Of a DNA stretch of 64,000 nt, positions 37,111-48,989 are shown in pieces. The notes beneath the pieces are model-generated. The model made no database searches. It had not been told where the DNA came from and saw only the letters and a list, made by a program, of their open reading frames with translations. The position numbers and the translations under genes are program-made. The stretch spans positions 124,001-188,000 of the forward strand of contig QANT01002862.1 in the NCBI GenBank assembly GCA_003254885.1. The letters are read 5' to 3'. The stretch's first letter is position 1, and each line of letters opens with the position of its first letter. Source of the stretch: Purshia tridentata. Lineage: Eukaryota > Streptophyta > Magnoliopsida > Rosales > Rosaceae.

Positions 37111-38002
37111 AATGCACTTTAAGATTCTGGCACAATCCGTTGTATCTTAGGCAATGATCAACCTGTGTGCGGCATGCCCAGACATCAAACTTGTGATAGA
37201 TTTCAGTCATCAGCCCTGGTGATGATCCATGCAGGGCAACAGGAATTTAGAGAGTGTAGCATATGTATATTCATCAAAATGAGAGATTCTTTCATGGGGC
37301 ATGTGACTCACAATACATGAGACCTACCTCATTGTGAGATGATGCTCCATAGGACATTCTCATTCAAGAATTAGTGCATTGGAAATGATAGGATGTCAAA
37401 TACATTATAATATTCTTCGATATCTGACAGTTTTGGTGACAAACTGATGTAATGAAATAAGAAATATGACTGAGTTGATTTTCAGTAGCAAATGTTAATA
37501 TATTGGATATCCACAGGACCACATCAACCGTGTTTCACTAACAATGTGCTGCAAGCCTACAAGACATGCTGCTTTTATTTTATCCCAAAAAAAAAAAACT
37601 TTAATATCTTAAGGAAAGAAAAGGAGAGAGAAGCAAATGATTTATGGGTTCTCTACGTTTTGTCCCTTGTTTCAATATGTTTATAGGACTATGTGGTATG
37701 AAGTAAATTATACCAAAATACATCTAAACATCGTAGGTGCCTTCCCAGCAACCATATTGGACTCGTTTATTATGTGGGCCTTTGAGCCCAATTACTTGGG
37801 AAGGTCCATAATGAAGCCCATTCTTGGGATATACCTAAATTTTCCAAAACGTAACGATTTTTTCAATAATAAATCCAATTTGCAATTGGGGTTTGCAGAG
37901 AGAAGGCGCGAGAGAGGAATCGGAATCGGAATCGGAGTATTAGGGCTTTCAACTCTGAGAGGGTTGAGAGTCGCGATTGTAATTTTGCAGGAGAATTCAA
38001 TA
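37111..38002. other. Spacer downstream of RF2 and promoter of the SHG1-like gene
   Basis: No gene is seen. A short GGAATC(GGAATC)n run lies at about 37916-37936 in the likely 5' leader of the next gene. Confidence 0.5.
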
Positions 38003-38713
38003 ATGGATTCTTCTTCGGTGATAACCCCAGAAGACGTATTAGAGTCGTTAATGAACGATGGCACCATTGACGCTCTCAGGTTAAAGATCATCAATCAGCT
38101 CAAAGCCAATGTAATTCTCTCTCTATGTTTATTATTATTATTTTTTTCAAATTTTGGAGCAGAATTTGTTTTTTTGTTTGTTAAGTGTGATGTTAATGGT
38201 TAATGGGTGTTGCAGGAAGAGCTTAAGAACACGACCATTAAAATGGCGGAACAGAGCAAAGTTCTCAACACTCCTGGGGCAGAGAAACAGACCAAAAGGG
38301 AGCTTTTTGATGCTCTGAGGCAGGAGCTTGAAACCCAAGTGCTTGAAAAGGCTTCCAAGTCCGTTTGGGAGTTAATTCTAGACAACAATGGGTTGGGCAA
38401 GGAAATCAGCCAAACTGTTGAAAGGGTATTTTGCCGGTTGAGTGGCCGCGAACCTCCTCTGTTTCCTCCTCCTCCTCCTCCTCCTCCTGAGGCCAAAGAA
38501 AACGCCGCAGAAAATGGAAAAGGGAAGGGGAAGGGGAAAGGGAAAGGGAAAGGAAAAGAAGCAGCAAGTGAACATGAAAAGGAGAAGTCGAATTCGGCAT
38601 TGAAGAAAAGGAGTTTCAGTGATCTAAATAATGCCCAAGGACAAGGAGGAGATGACCATCAAGTTGCAGCAACCAAATCTGATGTTGAACCTCCAGCTGT
38701 GCCTGAAGAGTAA
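38003..38713 (+). CDS. Small SHG1/BOD1-like protein with Gly-Lys repeat
   Basis: Two exons (38003-38110, 38216-38713) give 201 aa. The N-terminal half (MDSSSVITPEDVLESLMNDG, then TIDALRLKIINQLKAN, and later KRELFDALRQELETQVLEKA) fits the helical COMPASS-Shg1/BOD1 domain pattern: a region with G-x-D-x-L/R near its start and an Asp/Arg-Leu helical second half. That would suggest chromatin (H3K4 methylation complex) or phosphatase-inhibitor function, but this is a pattern judgement. The middle has eight Pro from a (CCT)n run (38465-38488), then about six GK pairs ([13 protein letters not shown]), and an acidic tail PPAVPEE. I do not recognise a studied homologue. The gene is real in my view because the frame, splice sites and codon use are good. 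Confidence 0.7.
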
Positions 38714-39663
38714 CAAGTTTGAAGACTTTTACACCTTGTTTATGACAGTAGAGCTACTGCTGCAAATCTTGCAATTATTTATTCGACTAGTTTTGTAGTT
38801 GCAGTTCTTATCTCTGCACCATTTGTCTCTTGTATTCTTAAAACTTGACCATTTAGTTCATTTGTCAATATTTCCACTTTAGCAGAATGGCTTACCAAGT
38901 TTTGTGTGTTGTTTGAATATCCCTTTTACCTTTTACTTTAGCTATGAGAGTACTCTTATACATTGGCTTTCTCTAATTTCCTACACTGTGATCTTGGTTT
39001 GGAAGAGTGTAACACAGCAATTTATTGGGTATGCCTTTTGTGTCTATATTCTTGAATTAGAAGAAGAAACCCACTGTCCTCTGTGACAAAGGGTTTTAAT
39101 TTTATCACATCTCACTTGGTAATGGATATGGATCCTCCCTTCTCCAAATTTTTGTGATTTTAAATTAATTTTTCTGGGTTTGGATTAAATTATGGGATCA
39201 ATGAATAGTCTGCATTTATGACCTGTTTGGCTGACTTCTGCTTCATTGTTGAATTCCAGCATTGGCTACAACAAGCTCCCTTGAAATTAGATGAAGCAAG
39301 TTTCAAGTTACTACATATACTTGAAGTCAGTATTAAAGAGATTTTCACATGAATGACTAAACTCAACCTTGAATTCAAGATCATCCATGTACTCTTCATT
39401 GTTGGACAAAAAATTTAAAATGATGAAGGTTTATAGAAAAATTAATCAAAAAGTAAAATGATCACTAAGCACTAAATTCCCACTAAAAAGGGGATGGAGA
39501 CTATTAACCAAACTAAACGTGAGGAGGGGAGTGAAAAGACCATCTAAACTCCAATAATACCCAAAAAACGATAATAATGATAACCTAACCAATACGTGAA
39601 GCTGAGAATATATACACTCATCCCCAATAGGTATCTGCCTTTCATTCATCTTTGTGATTCATG
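38714..39663. other. Spacer between convergent genes
   Basis: 3' flanks of the SHG1-like and TRF2/HOY1-like genes; AT-rich, with no recognisable feature. Confidence 0.5.
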
Positions 39664-42365
39664 TCAGCGGTTCAAAAAATTGTTCAAAGTTGCACACTCT
39701 TCCATTGTAAGATTTGAAGGGAGAGATGAATGCATTGAGTTGTTCTCAGCTAGTTGCTCCGAGTATTTGATAGGAAGTTGAGGTAGCACCACCCCATTGA
39801 CTGGTTGCGATGGCATTGCCCAACTGACTGATTGAAGTGGCACTGCCCAGCTGACCGGAAGAGGTTGGAGGCCATCCGCATTTGCAATGGAAACCAAGTT
39901 TCCGTTAGCTGCCATCATTTCATGTCCATAGTATGTGTGCTTTGTCCTAGTTGTATATGCAGAACTCATTTCCTTTGGAAATCCAAATAGGGAGTTGACC
40001 TGTGGGATAACTTGTTTATTGGTACACTGAACTTGTGAGTCACTCATCAGCAATTGGTTTACATTGTTACTCAACATTTGTGACTCTTGGCTCCGGCATT
40101 CTGCTCCTTGATTAAAGTTTTGGCAAGAAAAGAATGGATTCACTTGATCTTCTGCAGCAACAGAAGCCAACTGTGAAATCTGATTTCTTCCTAAAAATTC
40201 TGCAAAACTGGTCATTGTACAGGTTATTCCTTGATCCCAGACTGGCATAGACGGATTTTCAACTCCTTGATTGCTAATAACCTCATCTAAAGGCGAAGAC
40301 AAATCCATAACTATATCATCATAAGATATTTGGGAAAGCAACATTAGTGTAAAGCTTTTTGAAGTGTTGAAAGCCTAAAAGAATGGTGAAAAAAGCAATA
40401 TAAGTACCTGATATTGGTGAAGTAGAATCATGGACCCTAAGAGATGGGATGGTTTGTCCATAATTTTGAATTTGTTGAGTAGGATCCAAACATGTCGGGA
40501 TACATGAAGAATAGGGAAATTGTATATTGAAGGGGATTTCTTGCCCATGTCTATTAAAATTTAAAGAAAAATTTGAAACTCCATTGTGGAAGTCTGAATT
40601 AAAGTAAGGAGATCTTTGACTTGGAAAAGGCCTTTGGCTCAACTCTAAAAACCGGCTTTCGCATTGTATAAGCTTCTCATAGTGTCTGTCAAGAGCACCT
40701 GGGGGAAATTGAAGATAATGCCTCCTGAAAAGAGAAAGTTATCAGCACAGTTAGTTGAACAGTTAAGGACAGACAAATGTGATCTGTTTATCAACTTTTC
40801 ATGATTATTTCAAAATTTGGATACAAACCTGTGAGTGAGAGCTTGATCATTGGTGAAATCTGATGCCACATTCCACATGGTATGCTTTCTTGGCTGTGGA
40901 TTAGACTCGCGGTGGAATGACGGTGGTTGGCTTAACTGCAAATCATCACCACATTAACAAAGACACTAACACAAAGAAGCATACGAATAGAACAAGAATA
41001 ATAAAGAAGCATAACCTCAATTTCAAGAATTCCAGGTTGATTTTCTTCAATAACAGCTCTCATTGCCAAAATATCAGACCACTGTAGTTCAATCTTACTC
41101 TTCAAACCTCCATCTAAGATTTCCCACACCAGTTTTCGCTTAGCATAGTAACATTTTGCCACCAAATCACCTTCATGTTGACTTACTCTCTGCACAAATT
41201 GTAATCAGAATCTATCTAATGGAAAATCTATTTTTCTTTACTGTAGTATATTAAGTTACCAACCTGCCATGAACCAATTTTGAGTAGTGATGCAAAGAAG
41301 TTAGAAGCCTTCAATTTTTCCTTCTCAGTCATTGCGTGAACCGAGTTATAATTCATTTCAGCTGCAGAACGCTTAGCCTTATTTCTTGAGGATACAGTCA
41401 TTTCTGGCAAGTCTAAGAATTTGGGTGTCTTCCCGAGTTTCAAACCAAGGGGACCTAAGCTTAGAAGAGTTTGAGCCAGTTGAGCCTACGTTTAAGATTG
41501 GGTTTAAGCTTGGGTTAAGAACAAACAGGTGTTAGGAAACATAGACAGATATCAAAATGGGAGTATCACTGCATGCACTGTTATGAAAAACATTGCAAAA
41601 ACAGTAATCTACCAGTTTAATGAAACTTAATATAGCAATTAATAATTATTATTCACTTATTAAAGAAAGTCTTCCCTATAAAATAAATGAAAGAGAAAAA
41701 CCAGAGTTAATGTCTAGAAGAAAGCCCAACGTGTCAAAAGAATGAAAATGACAGCAAAAACAAAAACAAAAAAACAAAAATAAACAAGGAAATTAAGCTC
41801 TCTTAAATTCTAAATCAGAGACCTGAAACCCTGTATATGGAAATTTCTGTGATCACTTTTCATTTTCTTTGCTCTTTTTCAATGGTTTCAACTGAAATGA
41901 TACAGAGAAAATGAAAAAGAAATCAAATAGCCAGGTTTTATGAACAAAAAAAAAAACCAACAATAGAGAACATTGAAAATCCTAGAAAACCAAAAAATCC
42001 CATGCAAACCCCAAAGCAATACAATTTCAAAACACCAAAAGAACAATAAAAGTCATAAAACCATCAAAATTGAAGACACACCCATCTGAATCTTTGAAAT
42101 AGAGAGAAAGAGAGATAGAAGTTAAAAAGAAAACAAAAAAAGAGAAGAAATGAAGTTGGTCTAAATGAACCTTCTCATTGGAGTCCATAGGAGCTTGTTT
42201 TAGCCTCTTATTTGCAGCTTCTGAGATATTATACTCAGAAGCAGAGCCATTGTCATCAGACCTCGTAGACTTTGAGTTTTGAAGCTGCTGCTCAGAAGCA
42301 GCAGCAAACTCACTAAACCCATTAATATCACCACTACCACCACCACTAACAACCCCTTGAACCAT
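39664..42365 (-). CDS. TRF2/HOY1 PH-like domain protein (ASG1/At2g24100 family)
   Basis: A plant-specific protein of poorly known function. The Arabidopsis member At2g24100 is named ALTERED SEED GERMINATION 1. Six exons (42171-42365, 41264-41485, 41016-41189, 40829-40935, 40408-40724, 39664-40310) give 553 aa. The conserved PH-like core spans roughly residues 125-245: FASLLKIGSWQRVSQHEGDL, VAKCYYAKRKLVWEILDGG, KIELQWSDILAMRAVIEEN and ESNPQPRKHTMWNVASDFT, then RRHYLQFPPGALDRHYEKLI. The N-terminus has the motif LAQTLLSLGPLGLKLGKTP. The C-terminal half is Gln/Asn/Ser-rich and probably disordered; it carries two PVSWAVP/SVSWAMP-type repeats. Function beyond the domain name is unknown. Confidence 0.9.
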
Positions 42366-44470
42366 TTTTCTCTTCTTCTTAGTTCATTAGTCCGGTATTT
42401 TACAATGAGCTCCTGTCGACAAAATTGGCCTAAACCCAGTTGGAGACTTGGAGTGCAGTTCAGGTTTGTTCAGTTTAGGTTGGTTATATACAGGTTGACT
42501 CCTTGGAATTTAGGGGAGAGAGAGAGAGAGAGAAGCGGCGAAAACAGAGTGAAACCGAATGAAACAGAGCAAGTGACGGGTGTGAATGGGATTTTTGGTG
42601 ACAAACAGCAGCAAAAGCCGAGTTTGGGTTATAACTTGGAAGGAAGAGGAACTCTTTTTGACGCAGGACTGATGAGGTCACGCTTTTCCACGTGCACACT
42701 TTACCTGCTTTCCTTCTATTAACTTTCACAAAAAATTAAATTATAAAATAAATAAATAAATTCCGTTTTCCATTTAATTTTCTCTAATATGTATATTCCT
42801 GTTCTCACTCATTTTTGTACAAAATTTGTGGATTTTTAAATTTAAGATTGGGTTTAAACTAAACCCGTGGTTATTAGATTCGGTTTTATAAGTGGGGGAA
42901 AGTAACAGATTCTAGAAGCTTTGATTTATCATCAAAGTAAAACAAAAACCAAATTCTCCCATTTTTCATTTTGATTTTGTATATAACATTCATGATTTTT
43001 TTTTTTTTAATAAAAGATTTGCTTTAAACCAAATTCTCGTAGTTGTTAAATTGTAGGGAAGTAATAGATTTTGTGAGTTTGAATTTATGTTTTGGTGTAA
43101 ACTTTATTGAGTTAGTTAGAATTTAGATAATGAAATTTAATTTAGTTTTAACAGTCTTGTTAAAATAGTATTTTTCTTTTTATACCGTAAACTCTATACT
43201 TTAAACCTTATATCATTCTGTATCTAGCAATGGTTGGTTATATGTTAGACTGAATTTTTGACAAATAAAAAGGAAAATATTTAGCAATAATACCTCATAA
43301 ATTTAGATTCCATAGTTAACCCTCACCTGCACATCAAATAGCAGCCGACATTGTATATTGTTCATTGTATTTGTAGTTGGGCATGTCTGCGCCCTAAAAA
43401 AATAATTAATATGATTAGTGAAGGCAGCTCTGAGATTTGATGGGGTCGGTCATTTTAATTATATAATTAGGCAGCTAATGCTCCAATTTGTTAGCACACG
43501 AGACGTACGCAAGAGGATGATTTAATTTCAATTAGTGGGTGATTAACACACACGCATTAAAAAGAGATGATGGAATTTTAAAATAGTTGTCCTCCCTCGT
43601 TGTATAACTTGCATGGATTCATGGAACTTACTCCTTCGATCAATATTACACAAAAAAAAGAAAATAAATAACTTCAAGTACCAAATCACTAATAAACTTA
43701 ATGTAAAGGACACTAATAAAAATATTTACAAGCTTAAGAAAAAAGCAAGTTGACTAGAGAAGACCAATCATGAGTGATGTTGACATTTCAAAATTATAAA
43801 ATGAAAAACTTGGTTGTTATTAGATGATATTATTTACTTAAATTTTATAAAAGAAAATAAAAATCAACACAAAAACGTAGTATATGTATGGTACATTTAT
43901 TTTTTCTTTTTTATATGAATTTTAAGAGAATAATTTATTATGATGGTAATTAAACATATGACATCAAGTGTGTGCACCATAAAAGCTCTTTAAATCTTAT
44001 TGGGCTTGTGTTCCAATCAAAACTTGGGCCATTGATACATCATCAAACTTAGTGTACTTATTGATTGATTTGCGCAATTAGCAACAGAATCACTTGCTGG
44101 CTGATCTGAGATATATAGTACCTTCACTTGCCTAATTAGGGAAAAAAATAATGAATAAATGAAAATGTTATGCAATAAGTGATAGATTAATGAATGGTTA
44201 ATGAATGGCAATTCAGTATCAAGTGTTAATACGTATAGTTACATAGAAACATATATGTAATGCAAAAGTGCTGGCTGTATGATTGGAAGCAGAATAAGAG
44301 TAAGTTGACTTTGATTAGTGGGTGAAAATTAAGCCAAAAAAACATGATTGTGCATATAATTAGAGTAGTGGTGGGCTGTTATGTAAAGATTCAAACCATT
44401 AATGAGTCTTTTTCCATTTTCAAAGGATATTAGTGTAGAGGATTCGAACGCCAAAACTTCCTTTCTATAT

Positions 44471-44653
44471 CAACTGTCATTGAAGGGACTAAAATTGAAG
44501 ATCTTAACCGATATAAACATTAATTATTCTGTGTCTCAAAGCCTCAAGGCACCAACTGTCATTGAAGGGACTAAAATTGAAGATCTTAAATATAAATAAT
44601 ACTCTTAACCGATATAAAAATTAATTATTCTGTGTCTCAAAGCCTCAAGGCAC
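44471..44653. repeat. About 81-bp tandem duplication
   Basis: Both copies begin CAACTGTCATTGAAGGGACT and end GTGTCTCAAAGCCTCAAGGC. Copy 1 is 44471-44551 and copy 2 is 44552-44653, the latter with about 20 extra bp (ATATAAATAATACTCTTAA) in the middle. They are otherwise nearly identical, so the event is recent. Confidence 0.9.
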
Positions 44654-45325
44654 CCAATGGGCCAATACCCATCTATATTTGAGGGATTACCAAGAAAAGA
44701 CCAAATTGAAATTTTCTTTTTAATTTGGGCCTGAAAAGAATTACAAAAGAGTTGCGGTTGGATGATGTGGCAATGATGGGGTATATCTGATAGGGATTAG
44801 ATTGTGAAAGGCCCACGCGGAGTTTGGCTGCTGAAAAGTTTTGGAGTGGATAATGGTGGTTAGGCGCCTACTATTTTCCGTATAAAGCAAAAACTAAAGA
44901 GTAAGAAGATGAAGTCACTTTGCTTGGATTTCATGGCAATATTTCTGTTTAAAAATATACACTCCACTTTTGACTAATACCGCACATGATCTTAATCTCT
45001 CAACTTTTTATAAATTATTGCCAAGCACAAGTTTGATAGTGATGGTTTCATTAATTTCTTAGATTCAATTCAACTTGCATTTCTTACTTTGTGACAACTT
45101 GAAAGACCAAGCATTCCCTTTCATATTTCTTGGTGGAACTATGACCCTATGTGGACCCCCTCCTCTCCCATTTCTCTTGTGTTGTTGTATGTGCGTGCTA
45201 CTTAATCTTGAAGGTTCATGCATGAAATCTTAATGGGGGGGTCCTTAGTAATTGGGGTTTCTCTTTCTTGCAGGCTGCTACTTTTTCAGTCTTGATTAGT
45301 CAAAGGGGTTTCCAAGTAGGTCTGG

Positions 45326-45564
45326 GCTTTGGTTTTCATTATTGGCAATGATTTAAGATGTTTTTTTTTTTTTCTTTTTTTCCATGAATGAATTAGAAGG
45401 TTAATCAGACGGTCACCATTAAAAGAAGGTCTTATCCACATCAAGCTTTGGTTTTCATTATTGGCAATGATTTAAGATGGTTTTTTTTTTTTTTCTTTTT
45501 TTCCATGAATGAATTAGAAGGTTAATCACACGGTCACCATTAAAAGAAGGTCTTATCCACATCA
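45326..45564. repeat. 119-bp tandem duplication
   Basis: Copy 1 (45326-45444) and copy 2 (45445-45564) both start GCTTTGGTTTTCATTATTGG and contain CCATGAATGAATTAGAAGG and GGTCACCATTAAAAGAAGG. They differ by only a few bases, including the length of a poly-T run. Confidence 0.92.
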
Positions 45565-46926
45565 CTTTTGTGATTATGTGCAGCTCAGCTGAGAATCTGA
45601 GATATAGATATATGATTATGTGCACGCGTGATGACATCACAGCAAAAGCCAAAGGCAATGTATCTTCATCATATCACGATTGCAATCATTTTTTGTGCAT
45701 ATTTGCACAAGATATACAAGTGGTATCCCAGTGTCAAACATACTAATTTTATATAATGCCTATTCCCAATCATTTATACACACGTGAGATTCATTTTTTT
45801 TTTTTTATCAAATAGTTTAATATGTTCTGCAAGTTTAGTAGCCTGCTAATCTTGTTTTGTAGAAAACTAAACATCTAAATCTAATAAGAATTTTGTTAAT
45901 CAATAATTTAGATTTACAATATGACAATATGACATGTCAAATTATGTGTTTTATTGAAATTCTTTAGTGTTCATTGGTACTTGATAGGAATAACATGCAC
46001 CTAATCCAAATGTGAAACTAAAGTGTATAGCTGGGTGGGTGGCAAAGCCCAAATCTTGATGCTGGGTATGATTGGAGGTCGAAAAGAGGGAGGGTAGAGA
46101 GAGCAAGAGAGAGGAAAAACACAAAAAAAAATATACTATCTTTTTGTGGCAAAAGATTGTAGAGTGATGTGTAGTCTTGATCTCCTTCAAAATCACATTA
46201 ACTAGAAAGGAAAAAAGGTTTTCTTTTTCTCCAAAACAGTTAGACACCCAAATATGTTACCGACCCACTCTCTAACTGTCCAATGAGGCAGACCCACAAA
46301 GAAAGGGGTCTAACCAGGACCCACTTCTTTATGAATCCAAGTGTCAATGACAACAAAATCAAGATCCTTACAGAGAAAATGGCCTAGTCAAACACCACTC
46401 AGGATTCTAACACTCCTTCCAAGTACTTTATTCCATCTATATTGGATTGAAAGTTAAAATTTTTGTACCTGCTACTGAGATATGAAATATGCAATCAAAT
46501 CGTACACACACGGACAACCACCAATATCAACTGTTTTGGATCATCCATATCCAGATTCCAAATGGAGTATGAAAGCAAACTTCAAAATTTATAAAATATA
46601 AACAGATTACTTCAAAAACTTGTCTATCTCTTTCATTTCAGACTCGGACCCTCAAAATTCTGGTGAAGAATAATGTTATGCTACAAAATGGGGCAAATGG
46701 GTGCTTGAATTTTACAAGAATAATAGAAAAAGATAAGTGAATAAATTTTGAAAAAATGAGCATATCACCCCCATCCAATTGATTTATCTTGGCTATTATT
46801 TGTTCTACGACCGTCCTCATGAAAAATGGGCATGGTCCCTGAGTCAGCTCAGGGGTCACAGCAAACACTCACCCGTTTATGTATGACAATTGAGTTCTAT
46901 CTTGAGAATTTGTGGGGAAGAATGGC

Positions 46927-48942
46927 TTATTTTTCCTTACTCTGGTCATCGCTGAAAGCCAAATTGAATATCTGATTGTAGTCGTCTACAAAGTGAACAT
47001 CAAGACCTTCTTTTACATTAGGGGCAAGCTCATCAAAATCCCTTCTGTTAGCTGATGGGAATATGATGGTCTTCACTTCGCTTCTCCTTGCTGCTATCGT
47101 TTTCTCCTTAACCTAAATTGTTTACAAAGAAGAAATTTCCATGAGTTTGAGATGCACCACAATGTACTCCAAGCACAACACATAACAAAATATGGAAATA
47201 AAAAAGCATACATCCATGGTTTATAATCCTATAGCACAAACTGTGGCAATTAAAACTCATTTTTACAGGCTTTTATTAAAGTTGATTTCAGAAAATGCTT
47301 TGCATATTAAAATTTCCTAAGTAAAGAATATAGCAGTAAATCATGCAACTAAAATCATAATAACTAAATAATAGTAACATACCCCGCCAATTGGAAGGAT
47401 CCTCCCAGTTAGCGTTACTTCCCCTGTCATTGCTAAATCCTTCTTGGCAGGCTTGTTCATGGCAACGGACAGCATGGATGTAATCATGGTGCAACCAGCA
47501 CTAGGCCCATCCTTCGGTGTGGCCCCTGCAGGAACATGGAGATGAAGCTTGGAATTGGCAAAGAAAGTGTTGTCCGGCTCTTTCTCGAGGAATATTGCTC
47601 TGGCAACAGTGTGAGCAATTTGGGCACTTTCTTTCATAACATCTCCAAGTTGACCAGTGACATGAAGGGCTCCTTTGCCATCTCCTTCCTCAACCTGAGT
47701 CGTCTCTATATACAGGGTAGAACCACCCATCGCAGTCCAAGCAAGACCCATAACAACTCCAACTGGAGTCTGATCATAGATGCGATCAGCATGGAAAATA
47801 GGTTTGCCAACAAAATCGGCTAAGTTTGATGCATCAACAAATACTTTCTCAACTGTTTTTGTTGCTTCACTTTCCTGAATTTTCCCAGTTTGTTTTGCAT
47901 CCTGTAAACACAACTGCAATTATCAAATCCTTCAGTGGGTGAATAGAAAGTCAGACAGAAATGGTAACATTGAATTCAAAGTAACTCCCAAGGCAAAAGG
48001 TAAGCACCAAAACGGCAGTTTAACAAGTGTTAATATTATGTGGAACTTGCACATATATCCTCCATGGTATGTATATATTTTCTTTTTAAAAAAAGTTGCA
48101 TATAACAAATAAAATAAAAATCTTTTCAAACTCTCTCAGGTTGGAGGTCCATAAGGATTGCTAAATCTTGCAAGAAGTAAAGCAATTTTTCTATAAATAC
48201 CTAACTACAGCATTTCTCATGTGAAGTAACAATTACCCAGTAACTTTAAAAATTATTAGATACCTTTGAATCCATAGGTTCATCAGTATCTGCAACCTGA
48301 ACTTCAACAACTGCAGGTTCATCTGGAAGATCACTCTGATTAGTGGGAGATTGATCACTAGCACCCACGTTTTGACCTAATTTATCGAAATCTTCTACTT
48401 TCGCTTCATCAGTCTCTGCAACCTGAACTTCAACAACTGCAGGTTCATCTGGGAGATCAATCTGAATAGTGGGAGACTGTATGTGGTCAGCAACTGCAGG
48501 TTCATCTGAAGCTCCTTGTCTAACAAGTTGCAGAGCTATCTGCCAAACCATAAAAGATACATTAAAGCATATCATTGTTTAAGGAACCTAATGCATATCA
48601 CAGTTCAATAAGGTCTTGTTCTGCACATAATTGTTTAAATCATGTGGATATATGTTTTTATGGTTCATCATATTATACAGTTTCAAGATTGTTATAATGA
48701 TCTATATCTAGAAATTTTAGACAAACCTTGCGGTAGATCTTCTCTATGTGCTTTTGGAGGTTCCGAACACCTGCTTCTCGGCAATAATTGTCTATGAGAG
48801 CAAGAAGAGCTGCATCGGTCACTTCAACCTGAAAATATATTAATTATAATATACACTGAAACTAATAAAGGGGCCTGTATATAACCTTAAATGAGGGATC
48901 CCTCAATGGAAGAGGCCTGTACATATATAAAACACCTTACGC

Positions 48943-48989
<47 letters not shown>

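Larger units (their letters stand above)
42366..46926. other. 4.5-kb gene-free spacer
   Basis: It includes the promoter of the TRF2/HOY1-like gene and the 3' flank of LON1. Two tandem duplications are listed separately. I searched for tRNA and well-known plant microRNA sequences and saw none. Reading frames here are short and unlike any known protein. Confidence 0.5.

Noticed and set aside
42279-42722. 147-codon plus-strand frame opposite the TRF2/HOY1-like start
   Set aside because: It is antisense to exon 1 and the 5' leader of a well-supported gene and shows no domain.
45081-45300. Possible microRNA-like or non-coding gene in the large spacer
   Set aside because: No match to well-known plant microRNAs was seen and no clean hairpin was found by eye.
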